Below are positions 38,761 to 50,300 of a stretch of DNA of 64,000 nucleotides, in pieces. The notes under the pieces are model-generated. The model saw nothing but the letters and a program-made list of their open reading frames with translations, did not search any database and was not told the DNA's origin. The translations under genes were made by a program, and so were the position numbers. This stretch comes from Utricularia gibba (lineage: Eukaryota > Streptophyta > Magnoliopsida > Lamiales > Lentibulariaceae), in NCBI GenBank assembly GCA_002189035.1, contig NEEC01000024.1:1-64000 (forward strand), in the 5' to 3' direction. The first letter of the stretch is position 1. The number at the start of each line of letters is the position of its first letter.

Positions 38761-38920
38761 AGGTCGAGTCGAGCTCGGGCCCATAGTCATTTGTAGCTCG
38801 GCAAAAAACTTGATGCATTTCTTAACGTTGGGTTTTAATTGGCTGCCTACATGGTTTCTCAAGGAAAAGCTTGTCGTTTTTGGGCGGGTGATGTCGTTGT
38901 GAACTTCGTTCTGACCCAAG

Positions 38921-39370
38921 GTTCCTTTGTCTCCTACTCGACCTTTTTCCACATCGGGTCTACTCGACGAAAATCGTGCTCGGCATTGATGCATTAATTG
39001 GCTGAAGGTTTCTCAAGGAAAAGCTAGTCGTTTTTGGGCGGGTGATGTCATGAGCACCAAAATGGTTTTCTCAACCGCATTTATATTGAGGAGGCGCTCT
39101 CGTGGGGCAACGGTATCGAGAAGGAGGTCGAGTCGAGCTCGGGCCCATAGTCATTTGTGAACTTCGTTCTGACCCAAGTTCGGTCTGACTCCTTTTTTAC
39201 AACTCGAAAAATCTTGATGGATGTCATTGGTTTTCTCAACCGCATGCTTTATACTGAGGAGGCGCTCTCGTGGTATCGAGAAGGAGTTAGCTCGGGCCCA
39301 TTCATTTGGGCTGCAAAAAACTTGATGCATGTTGGGTTTTAATTGGCTGCCTACATGGAAGGAAAAGCTT
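38921..39370 (+). repeat. Shuffled units closing the degenerate zone
   Basis: The sequence passes through GGTTCCTTTGTCTCCTACTC at about 38,920, then a second ACATCGGGTCTACTCGACG near 38,951, then GTGCTCGGCATTGATGC and TTAATTGGCTGAAGG, and then a largely normal half A. At 39,157 CATTTGTG joins AACTTCGTTCTGACCC directly, skipping most of half B. Two further compressed segments follow (39,200-39,300 and 39,300-39,362). Regular units resume at about 39,370. Confidence 0.82.
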
Positions 39371-42300
39371 GTCGTTTTTGGGCGGGTGATGTCGTTGTGA
39401 ACTTCGTTCTGACCCAAGGTTCGGTCTGACTCCTTTGCCACATCGGGTCCTACTCGACGAAAATCGTGCTGCACTTATTGAAGTTAGGATGTCATGAGCA
39501 CCCAAAATGGTTTTCTCAACCGCATGCTTTATATCTGAGGAGGCGCTCTCGTGGGGCAACGGTATCGAGAAGGAGGTCGAGTCGAGCTCGGGCCCATAGT
39601 CATTTGTGGCTCGGCAAAAAACTTGATGCATTTCTTAACGTTGGGTTTTAATTGGCTGCCTACATGGTTTCTCAAGGAAAAGCTTGTCGTTTTTGGGCGG
39701 GTGATGTCGTTGTGAACTTCGTTCTGACCCAAGGTTCGGTCTGACTCCTTTGCCACATCGGGTCCTACTCGACGAAATCGTGATGCACTTATTGAAGTTA
39801 GGATGTCATAGCACCCAAAATGGTTTTCTCAACCGCATGCTTTATATCTGAGGAGGCGCTCTCGTGGGGCAACGGTATCGAGAAGGAGGTCGAGTCGAGC
39901 TCGGGCCCATAGTCATTTGTAGCTCGGCAAAAAACTTGATGCATTTCTTAACGTTGGGTTTTAATTGGCTGCCTACATGGTTTCTCAAGGAAAAGCTTGT
40001 CGTTTTTGGGCGGGTGATGTCGTTGTGAACTTCGTTCTGACCCAAGGTTCGGTCTGACTCCTTTGCCACATCGGGTCCTACTCGACGAAAATCGTGCTGC
40101 ACTTATTGAAGTTAGGATGTCATAAGCACCCAAAATGGTTTTCTCAACCGCATGCTTTATATCTGAGGAGGCGCTCTCGTGGGGCAACGGTATCGAGAAG
40201 GAGGTCGAGTCGAGCTCGGGCCCATAGTCATTTGTAGCTCGGCAAAAAACTTGATGCATTTCTTAACGTTGGGTTTTAATTGGCTGCCTACATGGTTTCT
40301 CAAGGAAAAGCTTGTCGTTTTTGGGCGGGTGATGTCGTTGTGAACTTCGTTCTGACCCAAGGTTCGGTCTGACTCCTTTGCCACATCGGGTCCTACTCGA
40401 CGAAATCGTGATGCACTTATTGAAGTTAGGATGTCATGAGCACCAAAATGGTTTTCTCAACCGCATGCTTTATATCTGAGGAGGCGCTCTCGTGGGGCAA
40501 CGGTATCGAGAAGGAGGTCGAGTCGAGCTCGGGCCCATAGTCATTTGTGGCTCGGCAAAAAACTTGATGCATTTCTTAACGTTGGGTTTTAATTGGCTGC
40601 CTACATGGTTTCTCAAGGAAAAGCTTGTCGTTTTTGGGCGGGTGATGTCGTTGTGAACTTCGTTCTGACCCAAGGTTCGGTCTGACTCCTTTGCCACATC
40701 GGGTCCTACTCGACGAAATCGTGATGCACTTATTGAAGTTAGGATGTCATAAGCACCCAAAATGGTTTTCTCAACCATGCTTTATATCTGAGGAGGCGCT
40801 CTCGTGGGGCAACGGTATCGAGAGGAGGTCGAGTCGAGCTCGGGCCCATAGTCATTTGTGGCTCGGCAAAAAACTTGATGCATTTCTTAACGTTGGGTTT
40901 TAATTGGCTGCCTACATGGTTTCTCAAGGAAAAGCTTGTCGTTTTTGGGCGGTGATGTCGTTGTGAACTTCGTTCTGACCCAAGGTTCGGTCTGACTCCT
41001 TTGCCACATCGGGTCCTACTCGACGAAAATCGTGATGCACTTATTGAAGTTAGGATGTCATCCCAAAATGGTTTTCTCAACCGCATGCTTTATATCTGAG
41101 GAGGCGCTCTCGTGGGGCAACGGTATCGAGAAGGAGGTCGAGTCGAGCTCGGGCCCATAGTCATTTGTGGCTCGGCAAAAAACTTGATGCATTTCTTAAC
41201 GTTGGGTTTTAATTGGCTGCCTACATGGTTTCTCAAGGAAAAGCTTGTCGTTTTTGGGCGGGTGATGTCGTTGTGAACTTCGTTCTGACCCAAGGTTCGG
41301 TCTGACTCCTTTGCCACATCGGGTCCTACTCGACGAAAATCGTGATGCACTTATTGAAGTTAGGATGTCATGAAACCAAAATGGTTTTCTCAACCGCATG
41401 CTTTATATCTGAGGCGCTCTCGTGGGGCAACGGTATCGAGAGGAGGTCGAGTCGAGCTCGGGCCCATAGTCATTTGTGGCTCGGCAAAAAACTTGATGCA
41501 TTTCTTAACGTTGGGTTTTAATTGGCTGCCTACATGGTTTCTCAAGGAAAAGCTTGTCGTTTTTGGGCGGGTGATGTCGTTGTGAACTTCGTTCTGACCC
41601 AAGGTTCGGTCTGACTCCTTTGCCACATCGGGTCCTACTCGACGAAAATCGTGATGCACTTATTGAAGTTAGGATGTCATAAGCACCCAAAATGGTTTTC
41701 TCAACCGCATGCTTTATATGAGGAGGCGCTCTCGTGGGGCAACGGTATCGAGAAGGAGGTCGAGTCGAGCTCGGGCCCATAGTCATTTGTAGCTCGGCAA
41801 AAAACTTGATGCATTTCTTAACGTTGGGTTTTAATTGGCTGCCTACATGGTTTCTCAAGGAAAAGCTTGTCGTTTTTGGGCGGGTGATGTCGTTGTGAAC
41901 TTCGTTCTGACCCAAGGTTCTTTGCCACATCGGGTCCTACTCGACGAAAATCGTGCTGCACTTATTGAAGTTAGGATGTCATGAGCACCCAAAATGGTTT
42001 TCTCAACCGCATGCTTTATATCTGAGGAGGCGCTCTCGTGGGGCAACGGTATCGAGAAGGAGGTCGAGTCGAGCTCGGGCCCATAGTCATTTGTGGCTCG
42101 GCAAAAAACTTGATGCATTTCTTAACGTTGGGTTTTAATTGGCTGCCTACATGGTTTCTCAAGGAAAAGCTTGTCGTTTTTGGGCGGGTGATGTCGTTGT
42201 GAACTTCGTTCTGACCCAAGGTTCGGTCTGACTCCTTTGCCACATCGGGTCCTACTCGACGAAAATCGTGATGCACTTATTGAAGTTAGGATGTCATAAG

Positions 42301-42561
42301 CACCCAAAATGGTTTTCTCAACCGCATGCTTTATATCTGAGGAGGCGCTCTCGTGGGGCAACGGTATCGAGAAGGAGGTCGAGTCGAGCTCGGGCCCATA
42401 GTCATTTGTGCTCGGCAAAAAACTTGATGCATTTCTTAACGTTGGGTTTTAATTGGCTGCCTACATGGTTTCTCAAGGAAAAGCTTGTCGTTTTTGGGCG
42501 GGTGATGTCGTTGTGAACTTCGTTCTGACCCAAGGTTCGGTCTGACTCCTTTGCCACATCG
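39371..42561 (+). repeat. Block III: about ten well-conserved full-length units
   Basis: Nearly every junction here is complete, the exception being GGTTCTTTGCC at about 41,916, and units are close to 315 bp. Several share CGAAATCG, one A fewer than usual, and a few have lost part of GAGCACCC (ATGTCATCCCAAAATGG at 41,055; ATGTCATGAAACCAAAATGG at 41,365). The block reads TTTGCCACATCGGGTCC as in blocks I and II, but its complete junction is like block IV, so it is intermediate. Confidence 0.9.
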
Positions 42562-42605
42562 GGTCCTACTCGACGAAAATCGTGGTCCTACTCGACGAAA
42601 ATCGT
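42562..42605 (+). repeat. Perfect 22-bp tandem duplication inside a unit
   Basis: The segment from GGTCCTACTCG to AAAATCGT occupies 42,562-42,583 and is repeated exactly at 42,584-42,605. The second copy then joins GCTTATTG, the shortened form that becomes common in block IV. It lies at the boundary between blocks III and IV. It was the only perfect short tandem duplication of this size I found. Confidence 0.93.
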
Positions 42606-44840
42606 GCTTATTGAAGTTAGGATGTCATAAGCACCAAAATGGTTTTCTCAACCGCATGCTTTATCAGGAGGCGCTCTCGTGGGCAACGGTATCGAGAAGG
42701 AGGTCGAGTCGAGCTCGGGCCCATAGTCATTTGTGGCTCGGCAAAAAACTTGATGCATTTCTTAACGTTGGGTTTTAATTGGCTGCCTACATGGTTTCTC
42801 AAGGAAAAGCTTGTCGTTTTTGGGCGGGTGATGTCGTTGTGAACTTCGTTCTGACCCAAGTTCGGTCTGACTCCTTTTTCCACATCGGGTCCTACTCGAC
42901 GAAAATCGTGATGCACTTATTGAAGTTAGGATGTCATGAGCACCCAAAATGGTTTTCTCAACCGCATGCTTTATATTTGATAAGGCGCTCTCGTGGGGCA
43001 ACGGTATCGAGAAGGAGGTCGAGTCGAGCTCGGGCCCATAGTCATTTGTAGCTCGGCAAAAAACTTGATGCATTTTTAACGTTGGGTTTTAATTGGCTGC
43101 CTACATGGTTTCTCAAGGAAAAGCTTGTCGTTTTTGGGCGGGTGATGTCGTTGTGAACTTCGTTCTGACCCAAGTTCGGTCTGACTCCTTTTTCCACATC
43201 GGGTCTACTCGACGAAAATCGTGATGCACTTATTGAAGTTAGGATGTCATAAGCACCCAAAATGGTTTTCTCAACCGCATGCTTTATATCTGAGGAGGCG
43301 CTCTCGTGGGCAACGGTATCGAGAAGGAGGTCGAGTCGAGCTCGGGCCCATAGTCATTTGTAGCTCGGCAAAAAACTTGATGCATTTTTAACGTTGGGTT
43401 TTAATTGGCTGCCTACATGGTTTCTCAAGGAAAAGCTTGTCGTTTTTTTGGCGGGTGATGTCGTTGTGAACTTCGTTCTGACCCAAGGTTCGGTCTGACT
43501 CCTTTTTCCACATCGGGTCCTACTCGACGAAAATCGTGATGCACTTATTGAAGTTAGGATGTCATAAGCACCCAAAATGGTTTTCTCAACCGCATGCTTT
43601 ATATCTGAGGAGGCGCTCTCGTGGGGCAACGGTATAGGTCGAGTCGAGCTCGGCCCATAGTCATTTGTGGCTCGGCAAAAAACTTGATGCATTTTTTAAC
43701 GTTGGGTTTTAATTGGCTGCCTACATGGTTTCTCAAGGAAAAGCTTGTCGTTTTTGGGCGGTGATGTCGTTGTGAACTTCGTTCTGACCCAAGGTTCGGT
43801 CTGACTCCTTTGCCACATCGGGTCCTACTCGACGAAAATCGTGCTGCACTTATTGAAGTTAGGATGTCATGAGCACCCAAAATGTTTTCTCAACCGCATG
43901 CTTATATTTGATAAGGCGCTCTCGTGGGCAACGGTATCGAGAAGGTCGAGTCGAGCTCGGGCCCATAGTCATTTGTGGCTCGGCAAAAAACTTGATGCAT
44001 TTCTTAACGTTGGGTTTTAATTGGCTGCCTACATGGTTTCTCAAGGAAAAGCTTGTCGTTTTTGGGCGGGTGATGTCGTTGTGAACTTCGTTCTGACCCA
44101 AGATTCGGTCTGACTCCTTTTTCCACATCGGGTGCTACTCGACGAAATCGTGATGCACTTATTGAAGTTAGGATGTCATAAGCACCCAAAATGGTTTTCT
44201 CAACCGCATGCTTTATATCTGAGGAGGCGCTCTCGTGGGGCAACGGTATCGAGAAGGAGGTCGAGTCGAGCTCGGGCCCATAGTCATTTGTAGCTCGGCA
44301 AAAAACTTGATGCATTTTTTAACGTTGGGTTTTAATTGGCTGCCTACATGGTTTCTCAAGGAAAAGCTTGTCGTTTTTTGGCGGGTGATGTCGTTGTGAA
44401 CTTCGTTCTGACCCAAGTTCGGTCTGACTCCTTTTTCCACATCGGGTCCTACTCGACGAAATCGTGATGCACTTATTGAAGTTAGGATGTCATAAGCACC
44501 CAAAATGGTTTTCTCAACCGCATGCTTATATTTGAGGAGGCGCTCTCGTGGGGCAACGGTATCGAGAGGAGTCGAGTCGAGCTCGGCCCATAGTCATTTG
44601 TGCTCGGCAAAAAACTTGATGCATTTTTTAACGTTGGTTTTAATTGGCTGCCTACATGGTTTTTCAAGGAAAAGCTTGTCGTTTTTGGGCGGGTGATGTC
44701 GTTGTGAACTTCGTTCTGACCCAAGGTTCGGTCTGACTCCTTTGCCACATCGGGTCCTACTCGACGAAAATCGTGCTGCACTTATTGAAGTTAGGATGTC
44801 ATAAGCACCAAAATGGTTTTCTCAACCGCATGCTTTATAT

Positions 44841-47360
44841 TTGATAAGGCGCTCTCGTGGGGCAACGGTATCGAGCAGGGGTCGAGTCGAGCTCGGGCCC
44901 ATAGTCATTTGTGGCTCGGCAAAAAACTTGATGCATTTTTAACGTTGGGTTTTAATTGGCTGCCTACATGGTTTCTCAAGGAAAAGCTTGTCGTTTTTGG
45001 GCGGGTGATGTCGTTGTGAACTTCGTTCTGACCCAAGTTCGGTCTGACTCCTTTTTCCACATCGGGTGCTACTCGACGAAAATCGTGATGCACTTATTGA
45101 AGTTAGGATGTCATGAGCACCAAAATGGTTTTCTCAACCGCATGCTTTATATCTGATAAGGCGCTCTCGTGGGGCAACGGTATCGAGCAGGGTCGAGTCG
45201 AGCTCGGGCCCATAGTCATTTGTGGCTCGGCAAAAAACTTGATGCATTTTTTAACGTTGGGTTTTAATTGGCTGCCTACATGGTTTCTCAAGGAAAAGCT
45301 TGTCGTTTTTGGGGGTGATGTCGTTGTGAACTTCGTTCTGACCAAGTTCGGTCTGACTCCTTTTACATCGGGTCCTACTCGACGAAAATCTGCACTTATT
45401 GAAGTTAGGATGTCATAAGCACCCAAAATGGTTTTCTCAACCGCATGCTTTATATCTGAGGAGGCGCTCTCGTGGGCAACGGTATCGAGAAGGAGGTCGA
45501 GTCGAGCTCGGGCCCATAGTCATTTGTGGCTCGGCAAAAAACTTGATGCATTTTTAACGTTGGGTTTTAATTGGCTGCCTACATGGTTTTCAAGGAAAAG
45601 CTTGTCGTTTTTGGGCGGGTGATGTCGTTGTGAACTTCGTTCTGACCCAAGTTCGGTCTGACTCCTTTTTACATCGGGTGCTACTCGACGAAAATCGTGA
45701 TGCACTTATTGAAGTTAGGATGTCATGAGCACCAAAATGGTTTTCTCAACCGCATGCTTTATATTTGATAAGGCGCTCTCGTGGGGCAACGGTATCGAGC
45801 AGGTGGTCGAGTCGAGCTCGGGCCCATAGTCATTTGTGGCTCGCAAAAAACTTGATGCATTTTTAACGTTGGGTTTTAATTGGCTGCCTACATGGTTTCT
45901 CAAGGAAAAGCTTGTCGTTTTTGGGCGGGTGATGTCGTTGTGAACTTCGTTCTGACCCAAGTTCGGTCTGACTCCTTTTTCCACATCGGGTGCTACTCGA
46001 CGAAAATCGTGCACTTATTGAAGTTAGGATGTCATAAGCACCCAAAATGGTTTTCTCAACCGCATGCTTTATATCTGAGGAGGCGCTCTCGTGGGGCAAC
46101 GGTATCGAGAAGGAGGTCGAGTCGAGCTCGGCCCATAGTCATTTGTGGCTCGGCAAAAAACTTGATGCATTTCTTAACGTTGGGTTTTAATTGGCTGCCT
46201 ACATGGTTTCTCAAGGAAAAGCTTGTCGTTTTTGGGCGGGTGATGTCGTTGTGAACTTCGTTCTGACCCAAGTTCGGTCTGACTCCTTTTTCACATCGGG
46301 TTACTCGACGAAAATCGTGCTTATTGAAGTTAGGATGTCATAAGCACCCAAAATGGTTTTCTCAACCGCATGCTTTATCTGAGGGCGCTCTCGTGGGGCA
46401 ACGGTATCGAGAAGGAGGTCGAGTCGAGCTCGGGCCCATAGTCATTTGTGGCTCGGCAAAAAACTTGATGCATTTCTTAACGTTGGGTTTTAATTGGCTG
46501 CCTACATGGTTTTTCAAGGAAAAGCTTGTCGTTTTTGGGCGGGTGATGTCGTTGTGAACTTCGTTCTGACCCAAGTTCGGTCTGACTCCTTTTTCCACAT
46601 CGGGTGCTACTCGACGAAAATCGTGCTGCACTTATTGAAGTTAGGATGTCATGAGCACCAAAATGGTTTTCTCAACCGCATGCTTTATATCTGAGGAGGC
46701 GCTCTCGTGGGGCAACGGTATCGAGAAGGAGGTCGAGTCGAGCTCGGGCCCATAGTCATTTGTGGCTCGGCAAAAAACTTGATGCATTTTTTAACGTTGG
46801 GTTTTAATGGCTGCCTACATGGTTTCTCAAGGAAAAGCTTGTCGTTTTTGGGCGGGTGATGTCGTTGTGAACTTCGTTCTGACCCAAGGTTCGGTCTGAC
46901 TCCTTTCCACATCGGGTCCTACTCGACGAAAATCGTGCTGCACTTATTGAAGTTAGGATGTCATGAGCACCCAAAATGGTTTTCTCAACCGCATGCTTTA
47001 TATCTGAGGAGGCGCTCTCGTGGGGCAACGGTATCGAGAAGGAGGTCGAGTCGAGCTCGGGCCCATAGTCATTTGTGGCTCGGCAAAAAACTTGATGCAT
47101 TTCTTAACGTTGGGTTTTAATTGGCTGCCTACATGGTTTCTCAAGGAAAAGCTTGTCGTTTTTGGGCGGGTGATGTCGTTGTGAACTTCGTTCTGACCCA
47201 AGGTTCGGTCTGACTCCTTTGCCACATCGGGTCCTACTCGACGAAAATCGTGCTGCACTTATTGAAGTTAGGATGTCATGAGCACCAAAATGGTTTTCTC
47301 AACCGCATGCTTTATATTTGATAAGGCGCTCTCGTGGGGCAACGGTATCGAGCAGGTGGT
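44841..47360 (+). repeat. Cluster of GATAAG / CAGG haplotype units
   Basis: TTGATAAGGC is combined with GAGCAGG at 44,841-44,880 and with GAGCAGGTGG at 45,766-45,804 and 47,318-47,359; CTGATAAGG with GAGCAGGG occurs at 45,153-45,190. GATAAG without the CAGG change occurs at 42,975, 43,907, 49,491 and 55,324. CAGGTGG without GATAAG occurs at about 56,240 and 59,432. The recombined forms show exchange within the roughly 35 bp between the two sites, or recurrent change. Confidence 0.8.
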
Positions 47361-50300
47361 CGAGTCGAGCTCGGGCCCATAGTCATTTGTGGCTCGGCAA
47401 AAAACTTGATGCATTTTTTAACGTTGGGTTTTAATTGGCTGCCTACATGGTTTCTCAAGGAAAAGCTTGTCGTTTTTGGGCGGGTGATGTCGTTGTGAAC
47501 TTCGTTCTGACCCAAGTTCGGTCTGACTCCTTTTTCCACATCGGGTGCTACTCGACGAAAATCGTGCTTATTGAAGTTAGGATGTCATAAGCACCCAAAA
47601 TGGTTTTCTCAACCGCATGCTTTATATCTGAGGGCGCTCTCGTGGGGCAACGGTATCGAGAAGGAGGTCGAGTCGAGCTCGGGCCCATAGTCATTTGTGG
47701 CTCGCAAAAAACTTGATGCATTTTTAACGTTGGGTTTTAATTGGCTGCCTACATGGTTTCTCAAGGAAAAGCTTGTCGTTTTTGGGCGGGTGATGTCGTT
47801 GTGAACTTCGTTCTGACCCAAGGTTCGGTCTGACTCCTTTTTCCACATCGGGTCCTACTCGACGAAAATCGTGCTGCACTTATTGAAGTTAGGATGTCAT
47901 GAGCACCCAAAATGGTTTTCTCAACCGCATGCTTTATATTTGAGGAGGCGCTCTCGTGGGGCAACGGTATCGAGAGGAGGTCGAGTCGAGCTCGGGCCCA
48001 TAGTCATTTGTGGCTCGCAAAAAACTTGATGCATTTCTTAACGTTGGGTTTTAATTGGCTGCCTACATGGTTTCTCAAGGAAAAGCTTGTCGTTTTTGGG
48101 CGGGTGATGTCGTTGTGAACTTCGTTCTGACCCAAATTCGGTCTGACTCCTTTTTACATCGGGTGCTACTCGACGAAAATCGTGCTTATTGAAGTTAGGA
48201 TGTCATAAGCACCCAAAATGGTTTTCTCAACCGCATGCTTTATATCTGAGGAGGCGCTCTCGTGGGGCAACGGTATCGAGAAGGAGGTCGAGTCGAGCTC
48301 GGGCCCATAGTCATTTGTGGCTCGGCAAAAAACTTGATGCATTTCTTAACGTTGGGTTTTAATTGGCTGCCTACATGGTTTCTCAAGGAAAAGCTTGTCG
48401 TTTTTGGGCGGGTGATGTCGTTGTGAACTTCGTTCTGACCCAAGATTCGGTCTGACTCCTTTTCCACATCGGGTGCTACTCGACGAAAATCGTGCTTATT
48501 GAAGTTAGGATGTCATAAGCACCCAAAATGGTTTTCTCAACCGCATGCTTTATATTTAGGAGGCGCTCTCGTGGGGCAACGGTATCGAGAAGGAGGTCGA
48601 GTCGAGCTCGGGCCCATAGTCATTTGTGTCGCAAAAAACTTGATGCATTTTTAACGTTGGGTTTTAATTGGCTGCCTACATGGTTTCAAGGAAAAGCTTG
48701 TCGTTTTTGGCGGGTGATGTCGTTGTGAACTTCGTTCTGACCCAAGGTTCGGTCTGACTCCTTTTTCCACATCGGGTCCTACTCGACGAAAATCGTGATG
48801 CACTTATTGAAGTTAGGATGTCATAAGCACCAAAATGGTTTTCTCAACCGCATGCTTTATATCTGAGGAGGCGCTCTCGTGGGGCAACGGTATCGAGAAG
48901 GAGGTCGAGTCGAGCTCGGGCCCATAGTCATTTGTGGCTCGGCAAAAAACTTGATGCATTTTTTAACGTTGGGTTTTAATTGGCTGCCTACATGGTTTCT
49001 CAAGGAAAAGCTTGTCGTTTTTGGGCGGGTGATGTCGTTGTGAACTTCGTTCTGACCCAAGGTTCGGTCTGACTCCTTTCCACATCGGGTCCTACTCGAC
49101 GAAAATCGTGCTGCACTTATTGAAGTTAGGATGTCATGAGCACCAAAATGGTTTTCTCAACCGCATGCTTTATATCTGAGGAGGCGCTCTCGTGGGGCAA
49201 CGGTATCGAGAAGGAGGTCGAGTCGAGCTCGGGCCCATAGTCATTTGTGGCTCGGCAAAAAACTTGATGCATTTCTTAACGTTGGGTTTTAATTGGCTGC
49301 CTACATGGTTTCTCAAGGAAAAGCTTGTCGTTTTTGGGCGGGTGATGTCGTTGTGAACTTCGTTCTGACCCAAGGTTCGGTCTGACTCCTTTTCCACATC
49401 GGGTCCTACTCGACGAAAATCGTGCTGCACTTATTGAAGTTAGGATGTCATGAGCACCCAAAATGGTTTTCTCAACCGCATGCTTTATATTTGATAAGGC
49501 GCTCTCGTGGGGCAACGGTATCGAGAAGGAGGTCGAGTCGAGCTCGGGCCCATAGTCATTTGTGGCTCGGCAAAAAACTTGATGCATTTTTTAACGTTGG
49601 GTTTTAATTGGCTGCCTACATGGTTTCTCAAGGAAAAGCTTGTCGTTTTTGGGCGGGTGATGTCGTTGTGAACTTCGTTCTGACCCAAGGTTCGGTCTGA
49701 CTCCTTTTTCCACATCGGGTCCTACTCGACGAAAATCGTGATGCACTTATTGAAGTTAGGATGTCATAAGCACCCAAAATGGTTTTCTCAACCGCATGCT
49801 TTATATCTGAGGAGGCGCTCTCGTGGGGCAACGGTATCGAGAAGGAGGTCGAGTCGAGCTCGGGCCCATAGTCATTTGTGGCTCGGCAAAAAACTTGATG
49901 CATTTTTTTAACGTTGGGTTTTAATTGGCTGCCTACATGGTTTCTCAAGGAAAAGCTTGTCGTTTTTGGGCGGGTGATGTCGTTGTGAACTTCGTTCTGA
50001 CCCAAGATTCGGTCTGACTCCTTTTTCCACATCGGGTGCTACTCGACGAAAATCGTGATGCACTTATTGAAGTTAGGATGTCATAAGCACCCAAAATGGT
50101 TTTCTCAACCGCATGCTTTATATCTAGGAGGCGCTCTCGTGGGGCAACGGTATCGAGAGGAGGTCGAGTCGAGCTCGGGCCCATAGTCATTTGTGGCTCG
50201 CAAAAAACTTGATGCATTTTTTAACGTTGGGTTTTAATTGGCTGCCTACATGGTTTCTCAAGGAAAAGCTTGTCGTTTTTGGCGGGTGATGTCGTTGTGA

